Assembly: GCA_029532415.1 (NCBI GenBank)
Contig: JAQOTA010000054.1
Span: 2,728,001 to 2,792,000 of the forward strand
Length of the DNA: 64,000 bases
Direction of reading: 5' to 3'
DNA from: Marasmius tenuissimus
Taxonomy: Eukaryota; Basidiomycota; Agaricomycetes; Agaricales; Marasmiaceae
Shown: positions 1 through 12,079 of the stretch, in pieces
Layout of the letters: each line of letters begins with the position of its first letter
Numbering within the stretch: the first letter of the stretch is position 1
The notes under the pieces: generated by a model
What the model was told of the DNA's origin: nothing
The model's input: the letters and a program-made list of their open reading frames with translations, nothing else
The model's database searches: none
Made by a program: the position numbers and the translations under genes

Positions 1-856
1 AACAAAAACACGTTGGCTTCTCAATCGAGGGTAAATTCTAGAGCGAGGCGCCCTTTATATGAGGTTTCAACCGAGCTCCAAACGTGTGATGGTTCAAACG
101 TTCAGGGTCCGAGAGTCGCTGTGCTCATTGCGTGTGTTTGCAGATTTAGGTTGTGAAGAAGCGCCTCACGCCCGATACAAACTGGACTGAAAGGGAGGGG
201 GGGGGACATCCTGGTTCCCTGTACTGGAACTTACGTGGAGGCCACTGTGCACGTACGGAGACGGCAGATAGACGGAAAGCTGGGCCTCAGCCTCATGCAA
301 ATTGACATTGACCAGCTCACTGAAGCGCAAAAGAACTACGTTGGATCGTTCCATCTTGTGTCTACGACACCGCGTCCTTCGGTGGACGAAATACGGTACA
401 ACTTTCATGACGGAGGATATCACGCATCTCTTGAATCTGAGATCGTTTCTTGTCCTTCTGTGCGTTTCGCTTCAGGCCAGATATCGAGAAAAACTGTGGT
501 GGTCTGCAGCTGCAGCTGCCAGATGGTCGTTGTCGAATTTCGAGTTATCTTCAGCGATGACAATATCAGTGGTCAGGGGCATTCAATTTGGGTGGGACAT
601 GTAAGCGCCCAGACCCTGGCCTGAACGCTCAAGAGTTGGCCTGAAAGCGGCATGGAAGAAGATAGCTTAGAATTAGTATTGGTAGTTCTACAGAGGCAAG
701 TAGGTATCAATGCAAAATTACAATTATGTACGGGCACGAAATAAATATCTTGGGAACACTCGATGAAACCGGACGGGAGTGAGGGTGGCAGTCTGCAACC
801 TAGTACGTCCCGGAGGAGCTGGTCTCTCTTTCGACCAAACCCTGGAGGATTTCCGT
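1..856. other. No supported gene; left edge and 3' flank of MP gene 1
   Basis: I see no gene that can be supported. A plus-strand reading frame of about 130 codons (235-624) has no recognisable motif, no paralog in the window and low-complexity amino-acid use. The last about 100 bases resemble the 3' flank of the second MP gene near 15250-15350, which shows that the duplicated block extends past the stop codon. Confidence 0.5.
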
Positions 857-2425
857 TCAAATATCAAAGTGAGGAACGAAATCAGTCCACTCGACGTCCT
901 GCAACGCGGAAGCCGGAAGGTCCGCCAGTTGCTTGGCCGCCAGCACCACCAACGCGATCCGTGCTGTCGAATACGACAAGACGAAGATTAAAATGAGTAA
1001 AAGATTGAAAGGAACGGATCCTTTGGATTCTTGAGCCTTTAAGTGAGTAGCGACGTGCGTGATACCGACTGCCAACGGCATGACGGTCGTTGAAAGTGCG
1101 AAGCCAGTCCAGAGGTGGTGGTCCTTCGAATGACCGGGGAAGTGGCGGTAGTTGAGCATGATGGGAATACAGTGAAATACCCCAAGTATGGCGGCGGTGG
1201 AGTACGAGAAGGCGTAAGTGAGAGGGCTTTCCTTAATGGTGGTGGCTGAGAATATGTTTCCACGTTCCGGCTGGGGACGCTTAGCTGCGGCGTCAGCACT
1301 CAAGGCGTAGCCGAATAGTCGCGAAACGGCAAGGAGTGGGACCACAAGGATAACAAACAACGGATGGGAGGAGTCGTAATCTTCTCGAATTCTGTGCGCA
1401 AATGCGCCGAGTAGTCCAGGTTTCCTTGTTTTGGATGGCGTGGTGGTAGCGATGTCGATCGAGTTCAATTTAGATTCCGTTTCAGAGTTCTGAGTATCTA
1501 ATCGAGGGATAGATGTTGGCCTATCCATGACGTGGACGGGAAACTGAGTTCCCAAGGGTTTGTGCCACCAGAACGAGTAGCTCACGAGATTGAGCGCCGC
1601 AAAGCCAAGGGTGAGGAACTCTAACTCTGTTATGGCGAGCCCCTCGGCCCCTCTCGCTATGCAGGTTACGATGAACTGCAGTGTCTGGACTAGCGTGATG
1701 ATCTTGCCAAGAAAATCCGAGTGTCCGAGGCCCCGTATCTCATCTTCTGTTAGGTTTATCAATTTGTTGGCCACACAATACTCAAGCAAAGACTAGAGAG
1801 ATCATAATTAGGGCGGGGTATTGTGAGACGGAAATCTGGAATGCTCACTGAGTACTGCTTCGAACCGTTGTCGCCGGAGAGCTCCCGAAGTTTTTCTTCC
1901 TGTGCACTCACGCCATCCCAATGTCGCTCTGTTTTGAAGTGTTGGCAGAATCGGTCATCCCAAAGATGAAAGAGAAATTTGCCCTCGGAGTTGTAAAATG
2001 CAAATCCGCCCATCAGAGCGAAAAATGCATGGGTGGTCGTCCAGTCATATTCTGAAAATCAGTTCAACATGACGACGATAGTGTAAAGGGGCTTTATGCA
2101 ACGCACTCTTGATCTGATATACCTTTGCCATCTTCCGGGCTGCGAACCACTGACGGATTGACCAGAGAACGATGAGCTCCGGTGCGATGAGAGCGACGAA
2201 AAAGATCTTAGTTTGATCCCATAGTACGAGAGCCCAATGATCTGAACGAGGTATACTGGGGACATTGGGATGAACGGATGTCCAGGTACAAAGGAATATC
2301 ACGGACAGGCAGGTCCAGATTATATCCCTCGTTGTACGACCTTCTTGACATAGAAAAGGTGCTGAAGCTGATGTATCTGAACCCAGTTGTCGATAAGTGA
2401 GACCAGCTAGGAGGAGAGTTGACAT
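857..2425 (-). CDS. MP family multi-pass membrane protein, copy 1
   Basis: Predicted integral membrane protein of unknown function, about 485 residues. Three exons on the minus strand: 2425-2107, 2051-1849 and 1792-857; the introns are GT-AG and the phases agree with every paralog in the window. Exon 1 carries two hydrophobic segments around the family motif PNVPSIPRSDHWALVLWD. Exon 2 carries ALMGGFAFYNSEGKFLFHLW. Exon 3 carries about five more hydrophobic segments, the FWWHKP motif, the segment GVFHCIPIMLNY and the C-terminal signature ALQ-VEW-PHF. Exon 1 is slightly longer at its 3' end than in the other copies, where the donor is GTACGT. The neighbour upstream on the same strand is a PLP gene, the same order as in the second block. 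The family is, to my knowledge, common and unannotated in Agaricomycetes. No catalytic residues are visible; membrane location is inferred from hydrophobicity alone. Confidence 0.8.
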
Positions 2426-3550
2426 TGGGGATTGGCAGTTGTAGTTCGACTGAAGTATGCGAAGTCGAGAGGTCAGTTTAAATAAGTACGATGAAGAGCG
2501 ACGATGAATATTGAGGTATCATTGGTCGATCGCGATCCCAACATGAGCTTGAACACCGGTGCTCATGCAGCGGAACCTCACGGGCAGCTCTTTGTCTGCC
2601 GATATTAACGCGAAACGTCCGCCCATGAATGAACATCACATACCGGCATCATTGTTGAGTACATTGAGTGATGATCGACCCCATTCAACCGATGTGGTCG
2701 AAAGCAGCGAGCTTCCAGCCTGCTCTGAGACCTCAAAACTGATTGTGATTCGAAGTGGTGACACATTTGAAGCAATCGCCTTCCCAAAAGAGTACCAGAG
2801 AGTACTCCAGCAACATGTATGTACTGGGAAGGCATGCATGCGTTTCGGCTCCAAATCCTTGGGCCAAATGATCCAAGCATAGTCCGAACGTTCGATGTGC
2901 ATGTGAGGCGTACGTTCCGCACGCTGTAGGTGAAAGATTTAAAGGGAAGTTTTTACGCAATCTCATTGAGTGAATGAGATTTTCGGGAAACAGTGCATTC
3001 TTATCCAGTGCCACCAAGACTTAGATCGTATTAGTGGATCACAGGCTGCACCATCCAGAACGCCTGGTGCCACGAGCGAAACACACTTACATGAATCGAT
3101 CATCGGTCTTGAGATGAGCGCTACAATCTCGACTGAAGACTCAGTAAGTACTCAGAGATGGGTTGATCGGGAAGAGGAAGTTTAGGCTAGTCCCGGTTGG
3201 ATCTGACGTCGATCGAGGGCTTCGAAATTTTACGTGAAATTCAGGAAGTTTCCGGAACCGCAGTCCAATATAAATATGTTTCTCACGACGGATTTAGACG
3301 CCTGGGTCGTTGATACGTGTGACTCGGATTTCGATTCATTCAATTTCCTCGTCTTTGAACTTCACTACTAGCACAACGAGGAGTCGGACCACGACTCGGA
3401 GGATGTAAATTGTAATGGCGACTTGAATAATATCTACGAAGCGAACGTGTATACATGCCACGAGCTGTTACAGGCAAGAAAATACTGTAAGACCAAACCT
3501 TATCTTGGATGTTGAATCAACTATCATTCATACATGACCTCGGGAAACTC
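2426..3550. repeat. Duplicated spacer between PLP and MP genes, block 1
   Basis: No intact gene is supported. The stretch is clearly related to 16903-18288, the spacer of the second PLP-MP block: both contain the same ordered landmarks, such as a GATATATTAACG-like segment, a CATCACATACC segment, and GCCACGAGCGAAA followed by ACACTTAC. In block 2 the last landmark is the splice donor of a possible small minus-strand gene; here the matching exon (about 3090-3180) has no usable start codon, so it would be a relic. Confidence 0.6.
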
Positions 3551-6342
3551 CTAGGTGCGTCGTGCCGAGAGTTGTTCCCATATCTCTGCCATAGTCTTCT
3601 GCAGCTGATCGGGGCTGCCGAACTTTACTCTCTTCATAGACTGCTGCATGCGTTTCTGCAATTCTAGAATCGTTTTTTCCCCGTGGGACAATGACTGCAC
3701 ACTGTGAAACCCAGATAGGTAGATTTTCTACCTGATGTAGGCGGAATATCCGCCCGCAACCTATCCTAGGAAGATTTCCCAGGATTTCTCTTGGATTAGG
3801 ATGAACTAGATCTTCCTATTCTGTGCTAGTTAATTCCTCATTTGTTTCGACAGAACCTTAGGTTGATAGTTGGACCATGATAGGATGATCCAAATTTCAA
3901 GTGGCTTCACCGCACCATTCATGGATTGGCGCGGCGAGTTGCTACCAGTTTTACTTACTACATGATAGTTGATTTTCATGATCTACATACAAATATTAAA
4001 ACACAGATCGAACTTGTGCTTGAAGAACAAATCCGTCCTCCGCGTGTATTAAAAAGAGCAGTGTGAGAACAACTGCACAGTTCTTCGGAAAGTTCCGAGT
4101 GGCTTCACACTCGGCTCTCAGGACCATCACACTGACCCAATCACCCGGTCACCAATCATTCATTGCTGGCAACGCTGGTAGGTCTGTCACGATTTTTGGG
4201 TTGTTTGTAGGGTTTGCGAGAGCAGATGCGGCCTATGGTCTTGACGGAATAAATGGCAGCTGGTGTGTCATTGTTTCCTCACAAAGTCAATTTAAGACTG
4301 AACAGCGGTTTTCTATACGCAGATTCGTAACCTCATATGCCCATTTTTTCTTTAACCTTCACGGCCTCACTACTTATTGTCGATTGGACTCATGGATCTC
4401 ACGGACACCGCGGACCACGAATCGACGCCGCCAATCTTGAGTCCAGGTTCATCCGAATGTACGTTCTTCCTTACGCTTCGCGGATTCTCGAATTGCTCAC
4501 AGCACTTCTCAGTTATCTAGGTTTGGGCGTGTGACAGGGTCACACCATCACACTGGAAATGGGACGGGCAGCAATCTCTTGAACTGATAGTACATTGAGG
4601 GCGGGGTGGGGCTCTGAGAAGAGGAAGGAGAAGGGAATACAAGGTACTGATAGATGTTTAATTAGCTCCTGTCGTCTTTTCGAGTCCCCCAATAATGATT
4701 TTTCTGTATCCTTTTGCAATGCCAATGGCCTGGGAGCGTGCGCGCACAATTCATATCTGCAGAATGGGGGATCAACGCTGAATAGGTTAGAAACTCGTGC
4801 GGTATAGGATAAAAAGGAACCTGATGAGGACAGGATATCACCCTATACCAGTCTGAGTGTCGGGCTGAAAGTCATCCTATAGGTTCGGAAAATCAACCTG
4901 ATATGTGCCACTAATAATTCGAATACCGATAGGTAGATTTTGCTGAAATTAGGATAGATTCTAACCAACCATCTGTGGTCAAACCATAGGTTGATAGCCA
5001 TCCTATTTAGGTTGCTATTACACCTGTTATAGGCGGGTCTGACACCTATACTAGGTTGATGACTGTTCGGAAAATCTACCTATCGGGGTCTCTCAGAGGC
5101 ACGAGAATTCGTCAAGAGGTTCGACCAAGAACATCCGGGGACATACCGAGTTTAACTCAACGCCGAAAATTGTAAATTTCTTGGTCTCTTGAACCACGGC
5201 AGTGGGCTGACTGCTCCCAGAGCCTAATTCTTCAAGCATAACCTTCACGCTGGCATCGAGGATAGCATCGACGGCAACATCAATTCGGTCCAATGCCCGC
5301 TTCCGTGCATCCTTGCATGCCTTCATCCAACATTCATCCCATACCTTCCATATCGTGTTCCATTTAGCATCTGTCGGGACATGATGTTTTGGATCCAGTA
5401 AGTCTCTCGTCGACTCAACAGCGTCTTTGGCGTATTCTAAGGCACCTCCTCTAGCACTATCCCAAACCAAGTCAAACATCCCCTCGTTTAATGACTTGAG
5501 TTGCTCGGCCACGTCAGGAGTTTTCGCTTCAGCTTCCGCCTTCACTGCCGTTGTCTTCTCCTGTGCTGCAATCTTTACTGCCCTAAGCCCACCGTGCAAC
5601 GCGGCATTCTGCATAGCCCATAGCTGAACAGTCCTCCTCCCAACGATCCGCCGGCTCTTTCCTTGGAAAACATTCCTCGCTATGACAGACGCCGAATCGA
5701 TGTTTGACCCTAGACCTTGTGTGATTACGTCCACGATGGCTGGCCACATCAGGTCCTTCAATACCACTCGTACTTCAGCTCGAATGATCTCCCTCACACT
5801 ACCATCGACCCATAGTTGATCGTGTGATTTTTCCGGAATGTTAATACGAGAGAGGATCCCCTGATACAGCTTAGGTCCGGCTTCGCGGCCCACGACTATT
5901 TCGAGCTCGTTCCTTTTCTTCAGCTCCTTGAGATTGACATCGACTTGCATCTCGTCCGTGGTAGCTACCTGTCCGACCACACGGAAGGACAAACCAGAGA
6001 GTATGAATGGATCTGCCTGTGCGGTGGCGCTTCTGTCCAAACGATGGACGGTCCCATTGAACATGTGAAATACCATGAAACGATGGGTAAGTGTTTCGTT
6101 TCTATTGCTCTTCCAGACCTGCAGTTTGTCTATCTTGATTGCATTGCCGGAGAGCTTTTGGCACCAGCGGGAGACTGGGGCGTCGCCCGGGTTGCCTTTC
6201 CGGAATCCAACGTCAAAGGGTAGACATGCCTCCTTCCCGATGGATTGTTGCGTCTACATGACGACGAGGAATGCTGAGTACTCAATAGACGCTGGTAGAA
6301 ACACTGAGGTGGGCTTACGTCGGGCAAGTGCGAGCTTGTCAT
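3551..6342 (-). CDS. PLP family protein, copy A, lacking the central papain-like half
   Basis: Three exons on the minus strand: 6342-6319, 6232-5147 and 3694-3551, giving about 417 residues. The second intron is 1452 bp long because it contains a 1.38-kb inserted element; the matching introns of the two paralogs are 51 and 54 bp. Exon 3 was found by homology: its KFG-PD-LQ-TM-EIW pattern matches the last exon of the copy at 9039-11060. The N-terminal strand motif THRFMVFHMFNGTVHRLDR is present. About 160 residues present in the other copies are missing between LEIVVGREAG and PKLYQGILSRI. This in-frame deletion removes the Tyr-Asn-Cys segment, so any papain-like activity should be lost. The C-terminal helical region (IIRAEVRVVLKDLMWP, AALHGGL) is kept. 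The short first exon of eight codons is the least certain part. Confidence 0.7.
3709..5089. mobile_element. 1.38-kb TIR element inserted in an intron of PLP copy A
   Basis: The ends form an inverted repeat of about 20 bp with one mismatch: ACCC(A/C)GATAGGTAGATTTTC at 3709-3728 and its complement at 5070-5089. No transposase can be read inside, so it is non-autonomous. I cannot find a convincing target-site duplication, so the exact borders and the superfamily are open. A further direct copy of the terminal motif at about 4928-4944 pairs with the right end to give a possible nested 160-bp MITE (4928-5089). The interior holds many short CCTAT/ATAGG motifs, common in self-folding MITEs. Removing the element leaves an intron of about 71 bp, close to normal size. 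Confidence 0.65.
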
Positions 6343-9038
6343 ATTTGCCTACGTGCTAGTTATGGGGACACGGTTATCGATGTTCAGAGGTACGTTTTTC
6401 AATTGCATTGTGTCTGACGGCCAGGGGAGTAGCTCAGAATCAAATAGAACAGGTTATAATGGCGTACGCACGGTCTTTGTCTTCTCGAATCAGGAGCTGC
6501 ACTTCGGGGCAACAGAGGTTATAGGACTGCTCGCAGATCATTTCTACCCCCAAATTGACCACGGCCCAAGAAAGATTGAACTCGGGATAATTCGGTATCA
6601 CCTACTTGACGAGAGTTTCAACATCGATCTCCTCGCCCACGCTCCATAGTATTGAAAGATTGTGCGTCCTGACCCTCCTTGTTGTGCATGCTAGATTAAT
6701 GAACTGAGCATCCCACTGAAGGCGGTTAAGAGTCAAGGGTCGTGTTTACTAGATAAATTATGAGATTGAAAGGGACGGACCGAGAACCAGCCTCCAAGTC
6801 AGGTACATGGCCAAGCATCAACGAATCTGATTGGTGGGCTCGGAGTTGTTCGCTGTTAGTGCCAACGTGAAGTTTCTCAATCGATGCGATTGGCCTCCAA
6901 GGTCTAACATTGGCGGTTTGCCTCATTTTCACGTCAAGTGTCATAGTAATCGATTGTGACTATACAACAATGAGGGTCCCCTCCCAGGAAACGATTGGCA
7001 AGCGCGTAGCTGCTGTACTATGAACTTGGGCGGAACTTGGGGTCATGCTCACCTGTATTCAACTGCTTTCCGCTCAATAACCTCAGAACACCCAATAGTC
7101 TGTCAATTTCCCGGTTCATTGAGGAGAGCCGAGAGGCTTCAGAGACCGTGCACGTCGGGGTTCGGTCCAATATCCAAATTGCCCGCCTGCTGTCTACATT
7201 CCCTCTAATCCTCACACCACATCATAATGCATAAGCCGGAGAAGTAATCGGAGGACGGGCGTCTAGTGCAAAGCATCTGCTACTCGAGTTTAGTTACCTT
7301 CCTCATCGCTCCCAGGAGAAGCACTCTGACTCGCTCACTTGACTGACATGCTGTCTCCCGTCTCTTGGCAAGGTCTCACACTGCTCAGTGAAGATGCCAG
7401 CACTCACTCGAAGCTCCAAGGCCAAGAAGGTCCCGAGTGATAGGCATAACACTCGAACTCTGAGGTCTCAGGCCTGAGTAGGACGAGGCGTGTTCGAATG
7501 TCAATCTTGAGGTGTATCATATCTACAACGCCGAGCACGACTCGGTAAGTCTGCAGCTGTAGCAGTCGCACCCAAGGACCAAAATTGATGAAGGCGTCAA
7601 TCACGAATCCAAAATAATGAGCGTCACAAACGCCAGGGCTCGGTATAGGACTTCGCGGAACGTCCTTGGCTACCGATATGAACACTCGTTTATAGAAAAA
7701 TTCAGTGATCGCCCCGTGGTGGATACATGAGCCCTGAAATTTCTATCCTTGATTTTGTGTTGACGCCGACTGTACATGTCAATGCACAATGAATCGCAGG
7801 CTGTAGACTTCATGTGCAAGATCGTACTATCGAAGGTGCCACGATTCAGCGCTTCAGCATCCGCCTCACTGACCGCGCACGAGGGAAACACCCGCTACTA
7901 TATTAGTACTGCGGCCTGCCCCTGCGGTCTTGAAAATGTCCATAGTCCGAGTCAAGCTGTGAGTAGAGTGGATTAGTGATAAAGCCTAAAAGTATCCAGG
8001 TTGTGGCTTGGATACATACATAGATGATGGAAGTCAAATTCAACCAACCGGTGCGAAAGCGGACCGACTCCTGCCTCGCGCCACTCGACTTTGTTCTCCG
8101 ATCAATACTAGATCGGGAGTCAAAGCCGATATGGCTCTAGGGAGGATCTCCACCGTCCACCCCGCCCATGTAACGGAACATGCTTTGGTGACCTCCTAGA
8201 AAACTAGAGCGAGACGCCGGTTGAATCAATGAATCGGGGACTCAAGTAAGCTGCGGAAGTTGGAAGATGATCCAGGGGTTTGAACCCTGGTGTCACGCAG
8301 GGAGATTGTGAGGAAGCCTCGGGGCAAACGTCAAGCTTCAAGCTTCAAGCCCGAACCACAAATCAAACTGACAGTAGTGAAGGCATCTGGCTCACCGCCT
8401 GTGCAGTAACTTACAGGCTCGATCGATGTGATTTGCTGTGGTGTCCAGGCCCGGTGGACACTGGGAACTCGTAGAGACAAACATGGACGTAAAACCGGAT
8501 GCAGCCTCATGTCAGTGGCATTGACTATCTCATGCAATGCGGGAGCTTCTCAAATCGCTCCATCTCAAACAGATGCCACGTTCTGTTTTTGTCAACGGTA
8601 TGTGTGCTGTTTGTACCCTGCGATTGTGATGGCTACTTCATAGAGTGAGTGAACATTCCCTATTCAAGTGCCTTCTTGTTTGGTGGCATGAAAAGGAGCA
8701 TTCGGGTGCTCTTCATAGAGTGAACTTGCTGCTATACAGCTCGCGCAGCTATCAACTTTGATATACGGAGGCTTCTATGAGAGTATGAGAAGATGCGGCC
8801 CATGATAGCGCAACGCTGCGGCCACCATCCCCACGGCTGAGTGCGAGATCTTTTCATCTGCAGGTCCATTGAGTTCGGGGTCCCAGAGCCACCGCACAAA
8901 AATATCTCTCAATCACCACTTTAATCATTGCAGCCATGGGGTGCCACGGCGCAGTGTGCCATGCATTCATGAGACCATCGCGGTACTTATATCCTCCATG
9001 GTACTGAATTCTGCAACCCTGCTCATTCCCTCCAACAA
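6343..9038. other. Long stretch without supported gene
   Basis: Nothing here can be supported as a gene. Several frames of 60-100 codons exist (for example 6353-6649 plus and 7404-7685 minus), but none has a recognisable motif, a paralog or consistent splice sites. The last 150 bases are the presumed promoter of the PLP gene that starts at 9039, with a TTATATCC segment about 55 bp before the start codon. A short palindrome at 8272-8290 looks like a tRNA T-arm but no tRNA can be folded around it. Confidence 0.5.
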
Positions 9039-11060
9039 ATGTCAGACGTGACTGCCCCCCTGACAGAAACTTTTTCTGGCGTTGTGACTTGGGGCAATGC
9101 TACTGGCGCACAAGCAAGTTTGGAGAACCTGACGACTAAGGTAAGATCGAAGCCACACCTCATTAGTGTCACTTGCTCACATTCAAGGGTCCGGTCCGGT
9201 CCTTCGCAGAATTCGTCCAAGGAAGAGAAGGTCTTCAACCTCGGATTCGTGAAAACCGATCCTCTTTGTTCAGGTGTCTATCATTGGTACCAAACACTCC
9301 AAGGAGATTCCACCATGATAGATAGACTCCAAGTCTGGAGGAGCAATCGATTCTCGAGGACTATCACCCATCGTTTTGTGGTTTTGCACATGGTCGATGG
9401 AACTGTACATCGCCTGGATAGGAGTGCCTTGACAGCAGATATCACCATGCTCTCTGGGATATCAGTCAAGGCGGGCGGAGTTGGGAGGGTAGAGACCAAG
9501 GACGAGATGATTGTCAACGTCCAAAATTTTCGAGGAATAGAGAAGACGAGTCAGCTCGAGATAGAGATCAGGTTGGAGGGCAAAGTGGAGTTAATGGTGG
9601 TCCTCTCGACGTGTTATGCGATTTCGCAAAATCCCAAAGGGTATGAATACGACCTTCGCGAGTACAATTGCTTCTTCTTCTCGTGGACAATCCTGATAGT
9701 CGCTACCCGTCACCGTCTGGACATAACGACTCCGACAGAGAATGTGTTGATGGAACGCTTCATCAACAAAGACCGTCATCTGCCCGCCATTGCAAAATCC
9801 ACTGTAGCGCTGGGGGTGGATGTGTTCCGAGACTTGGTTCTCAAAGCTGTCGAGACCTTTCGAGGGCAACAACAAGAGGACGGCCCGAGAGGAGAGCAAA
9901 TCAGAAACGGCATGAGCTACTTTGCCCGAAGCATTTGGGCGTTACCCGAGTGGGTCCTCGAAGGTTTCGGCAAGCGCGTCCTCGATGCGAAGCTCCCGTT
10001 AGGTCTGCGAGACACGCTGGATATCCAGATCCGGGTGGTCCTGAAAGCCAAAGCTCCCGAGGTCTATCAACGGGTCATCTCCCGCATCGACATTCCGGTC
10101 AAGTCGCATGACCGTTTGTGGATTGACGATGGTGTGAGGGAGATCATTCGAGCCGAAGTGCGAACGGTGTTGATGGATCTGCTTTGGCCAGCTATTATCG
10201 ACGCAATCACAAAAGGATTCGGGACGAATGTCAATTCAGCGTCTGAGATAGCGCAAGACGTTCTCAAGGGGAAAAGTCAGCGGTTCGTCGGAAGGAGGAC
10301 CGTTCAACTTTGGGCTGTGCAGAACGCCGCATTGCATGGTGGTCTGAGAGCAGTGCAGAAGGCAACGGAGGAGAAGGCAAAGAAAGTGAAGGAAGATGTC
10401 AGAGAAGATCATCCCGACGACACAACCGCACAACTCAAGTCGTTGAACGCACGAATGTTCAATTTGGCTTGGGATAGTGCCCAGGAAGGCGCCTTGAACT
10501 TTGCGCAGGACGCTGTCAAGGCAACGAGAGACTCGCTGAAACCAAAGCACCATGAGGCCAGGGATGTCATGTGGAAGACGGTATGGGGTGTGTGGGACGA
10601 ATGTTGGAGTACGGCACGCGACGGCGCACGGACAAAGGCACTGGAAGGAATCAATGCTATTGTAGACGTCGTCCTCAGCGCGAGTGTCAAGGTCGTTCTC
10701 GAGGAACTAGGTTCCAAAACAAGCCAGCCTGCTGTCTCCGTTCATTTGCCCAGGGAGATACTCGATTTTGCGCTACACTCGGTATGTCATCGTCTATCGT
10801 CAACTGATCGCTCCTAACAAATGTTACTTCAGTCGCTTTCATCTTCAGAGGAGAGAAGAATGACGATTCTAAAATTGCAAGAACGTATGCAGGAGTTGAT
10901 GAAGAGGGCAAAATTCGGCAGGCCTGATGAACTGCAGTCGACGATGGAGGGAATCTGGAAAAATCTCTCAAAGGGCGACTTCAAAGACTTTGGCAGCATT
11001 GTGAAAGCAATTCACAGAGAAGTTCCAAAACCCACCCATCAGGCTATGTATGATGTTTGA
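9039..11060 (+). CDS. PLP family protein, copy B, predicted permuted papain-like fold
   Basis: Exons 9039-9140, 9210-10781 and 10833-11060 encode about 633 residues; all junctions are GT-AG in phase 0 and match the minus-strand paralog at 18289-20298. The first intron keeps an open frame, so retention is possible. The N-terminal third has the strand motif THRFVVLHMVDGTVHRLDR (His near residues 88, 94 and 101) and, about 90 residues later, YDLREYNCFFFSWTI with Asn187-Cys188. A His-bearing strand followed by an Asn-Cys helix start is the arrangement of permuted papain-like families (LRAT, PPPDE, NlpC/P60-like). This assignment is inference from motif order; no domain search was run. The rest is largely helical, with repeated AALHGGLRAVQ and ARMFNLAWDSAQEGAL segments shared by all copies. 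It stands alone, with no MP gene downstream, unlike copies A and C. Confidence 0.8.
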
Positions 11061-12079
11061 GTCGTCGGTTCGGCGTTCAAGTATATTTTGATATAGCGCG
11101 CAAGTTTGAGGTCGAGTTTCGGTACGTAGGTCTGCAGCTACACCCGCCGTACTGGCCCATGTATATGTAATATGTACCCGTATATCTTCATCTTGGTTGA
11201 GCTGGGGGTAGCCAAGGTATTGTTCCATGGCTTAGCGTAGTGCTCAATAGCAAAGCTTGAAGTAGGGAAAAGGTGCTGGGAATAGGTGTTCAGATAGACG
11301 CAATGATGAGATCTTCTGAAGTGCACGTAGAGAGCTATGAGCGATTGTTGAGCTTGAAGTACCCTACGGTAGAGCTGGGTACGGAGTCGAGATGATTATA
11401 ATGTATATGTAGAGGGGGGTGCCAAGGTGGAATGCTTGACTAGAGCGCGTGGAGCTGTCTGAGAGAAGAGCCAATCAAGATCGACCACGAAATGGACATT
11501 GAGACGAGAAAGCAAAGCATACCGCCCTGATAGTGGACACACTGACGACTTTGGGTCCGTTTAAGTTCGTAGTAAAAGGGCAGTGGTGCCATTCCTGGTT
11601 GAGTTCACAAACCGGAAGAACAGAAGCGTATTGGATTTTTTGGCCCCGTGCTAACGTTCAGTAATATTCATGCTACATTCAAAAATGAGCGAGGACTTCA
11701 GAGTCAAATAACGGGAATACGACTTACATAGGTCAGCTCGGCACTGTCAGGAGTGCGAGGACATGGGAGCTCCGGGAGTAGTCCTTCAAAGTCTGGTTTC
11801 AAGGGGTTTCGAGACGAGTCACGATACGCGTGGTCCACTAAGCAGATCAGCAAAGCAGTCGTATCCAACGTTTCTTGCAACACCGATTTCGTAGAACAAT
11901 CTCTGTCCGGAGCCCGTGGCTGGAGAACGATAGCAATTTGTTCGTTTAGGTGATGGTAGGCAAGAAACGAGCACGAGCGCTTGTTACCTGTCGGTGAGTC
12001 CACACCTGTCCAGACTCCACACTCTCCCAACGACCACGATAGCCGATACAGATACAAGTGCATTCTACAAGTGAAAAAC
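11061..12079. other. No supported gene
   Basis: 3' flank of PLP copy B followed by unassigned sequence. A minus-strand frame at 11704-12108 lies directly 3' of the isocitrate lyase relic but has no recognisable motif and no counterpart downstream of the functional isocitrate lyase gene, so it is not called. Confidence 0.5.

Noticed and set aside
235..624. 129-codon plus-strand open frame at the left edge
   Set aside because: No motif, no paralog, unusual composition and overlapping frames of similar length; not supported as a gene.
7404..7685. 93-codon minus-strand open frame
   Set aside because: No recognisable domain or splice context and no counterpart in the other duplicated blocks.
8272..8290. 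tRNA-like T-arm (CCAGGGTTCAAACCCCTGG on the minus strand)
   Set aside because: No acceptor, D-arm or anticodon arm can be paired around it; it is only a short palindrome.
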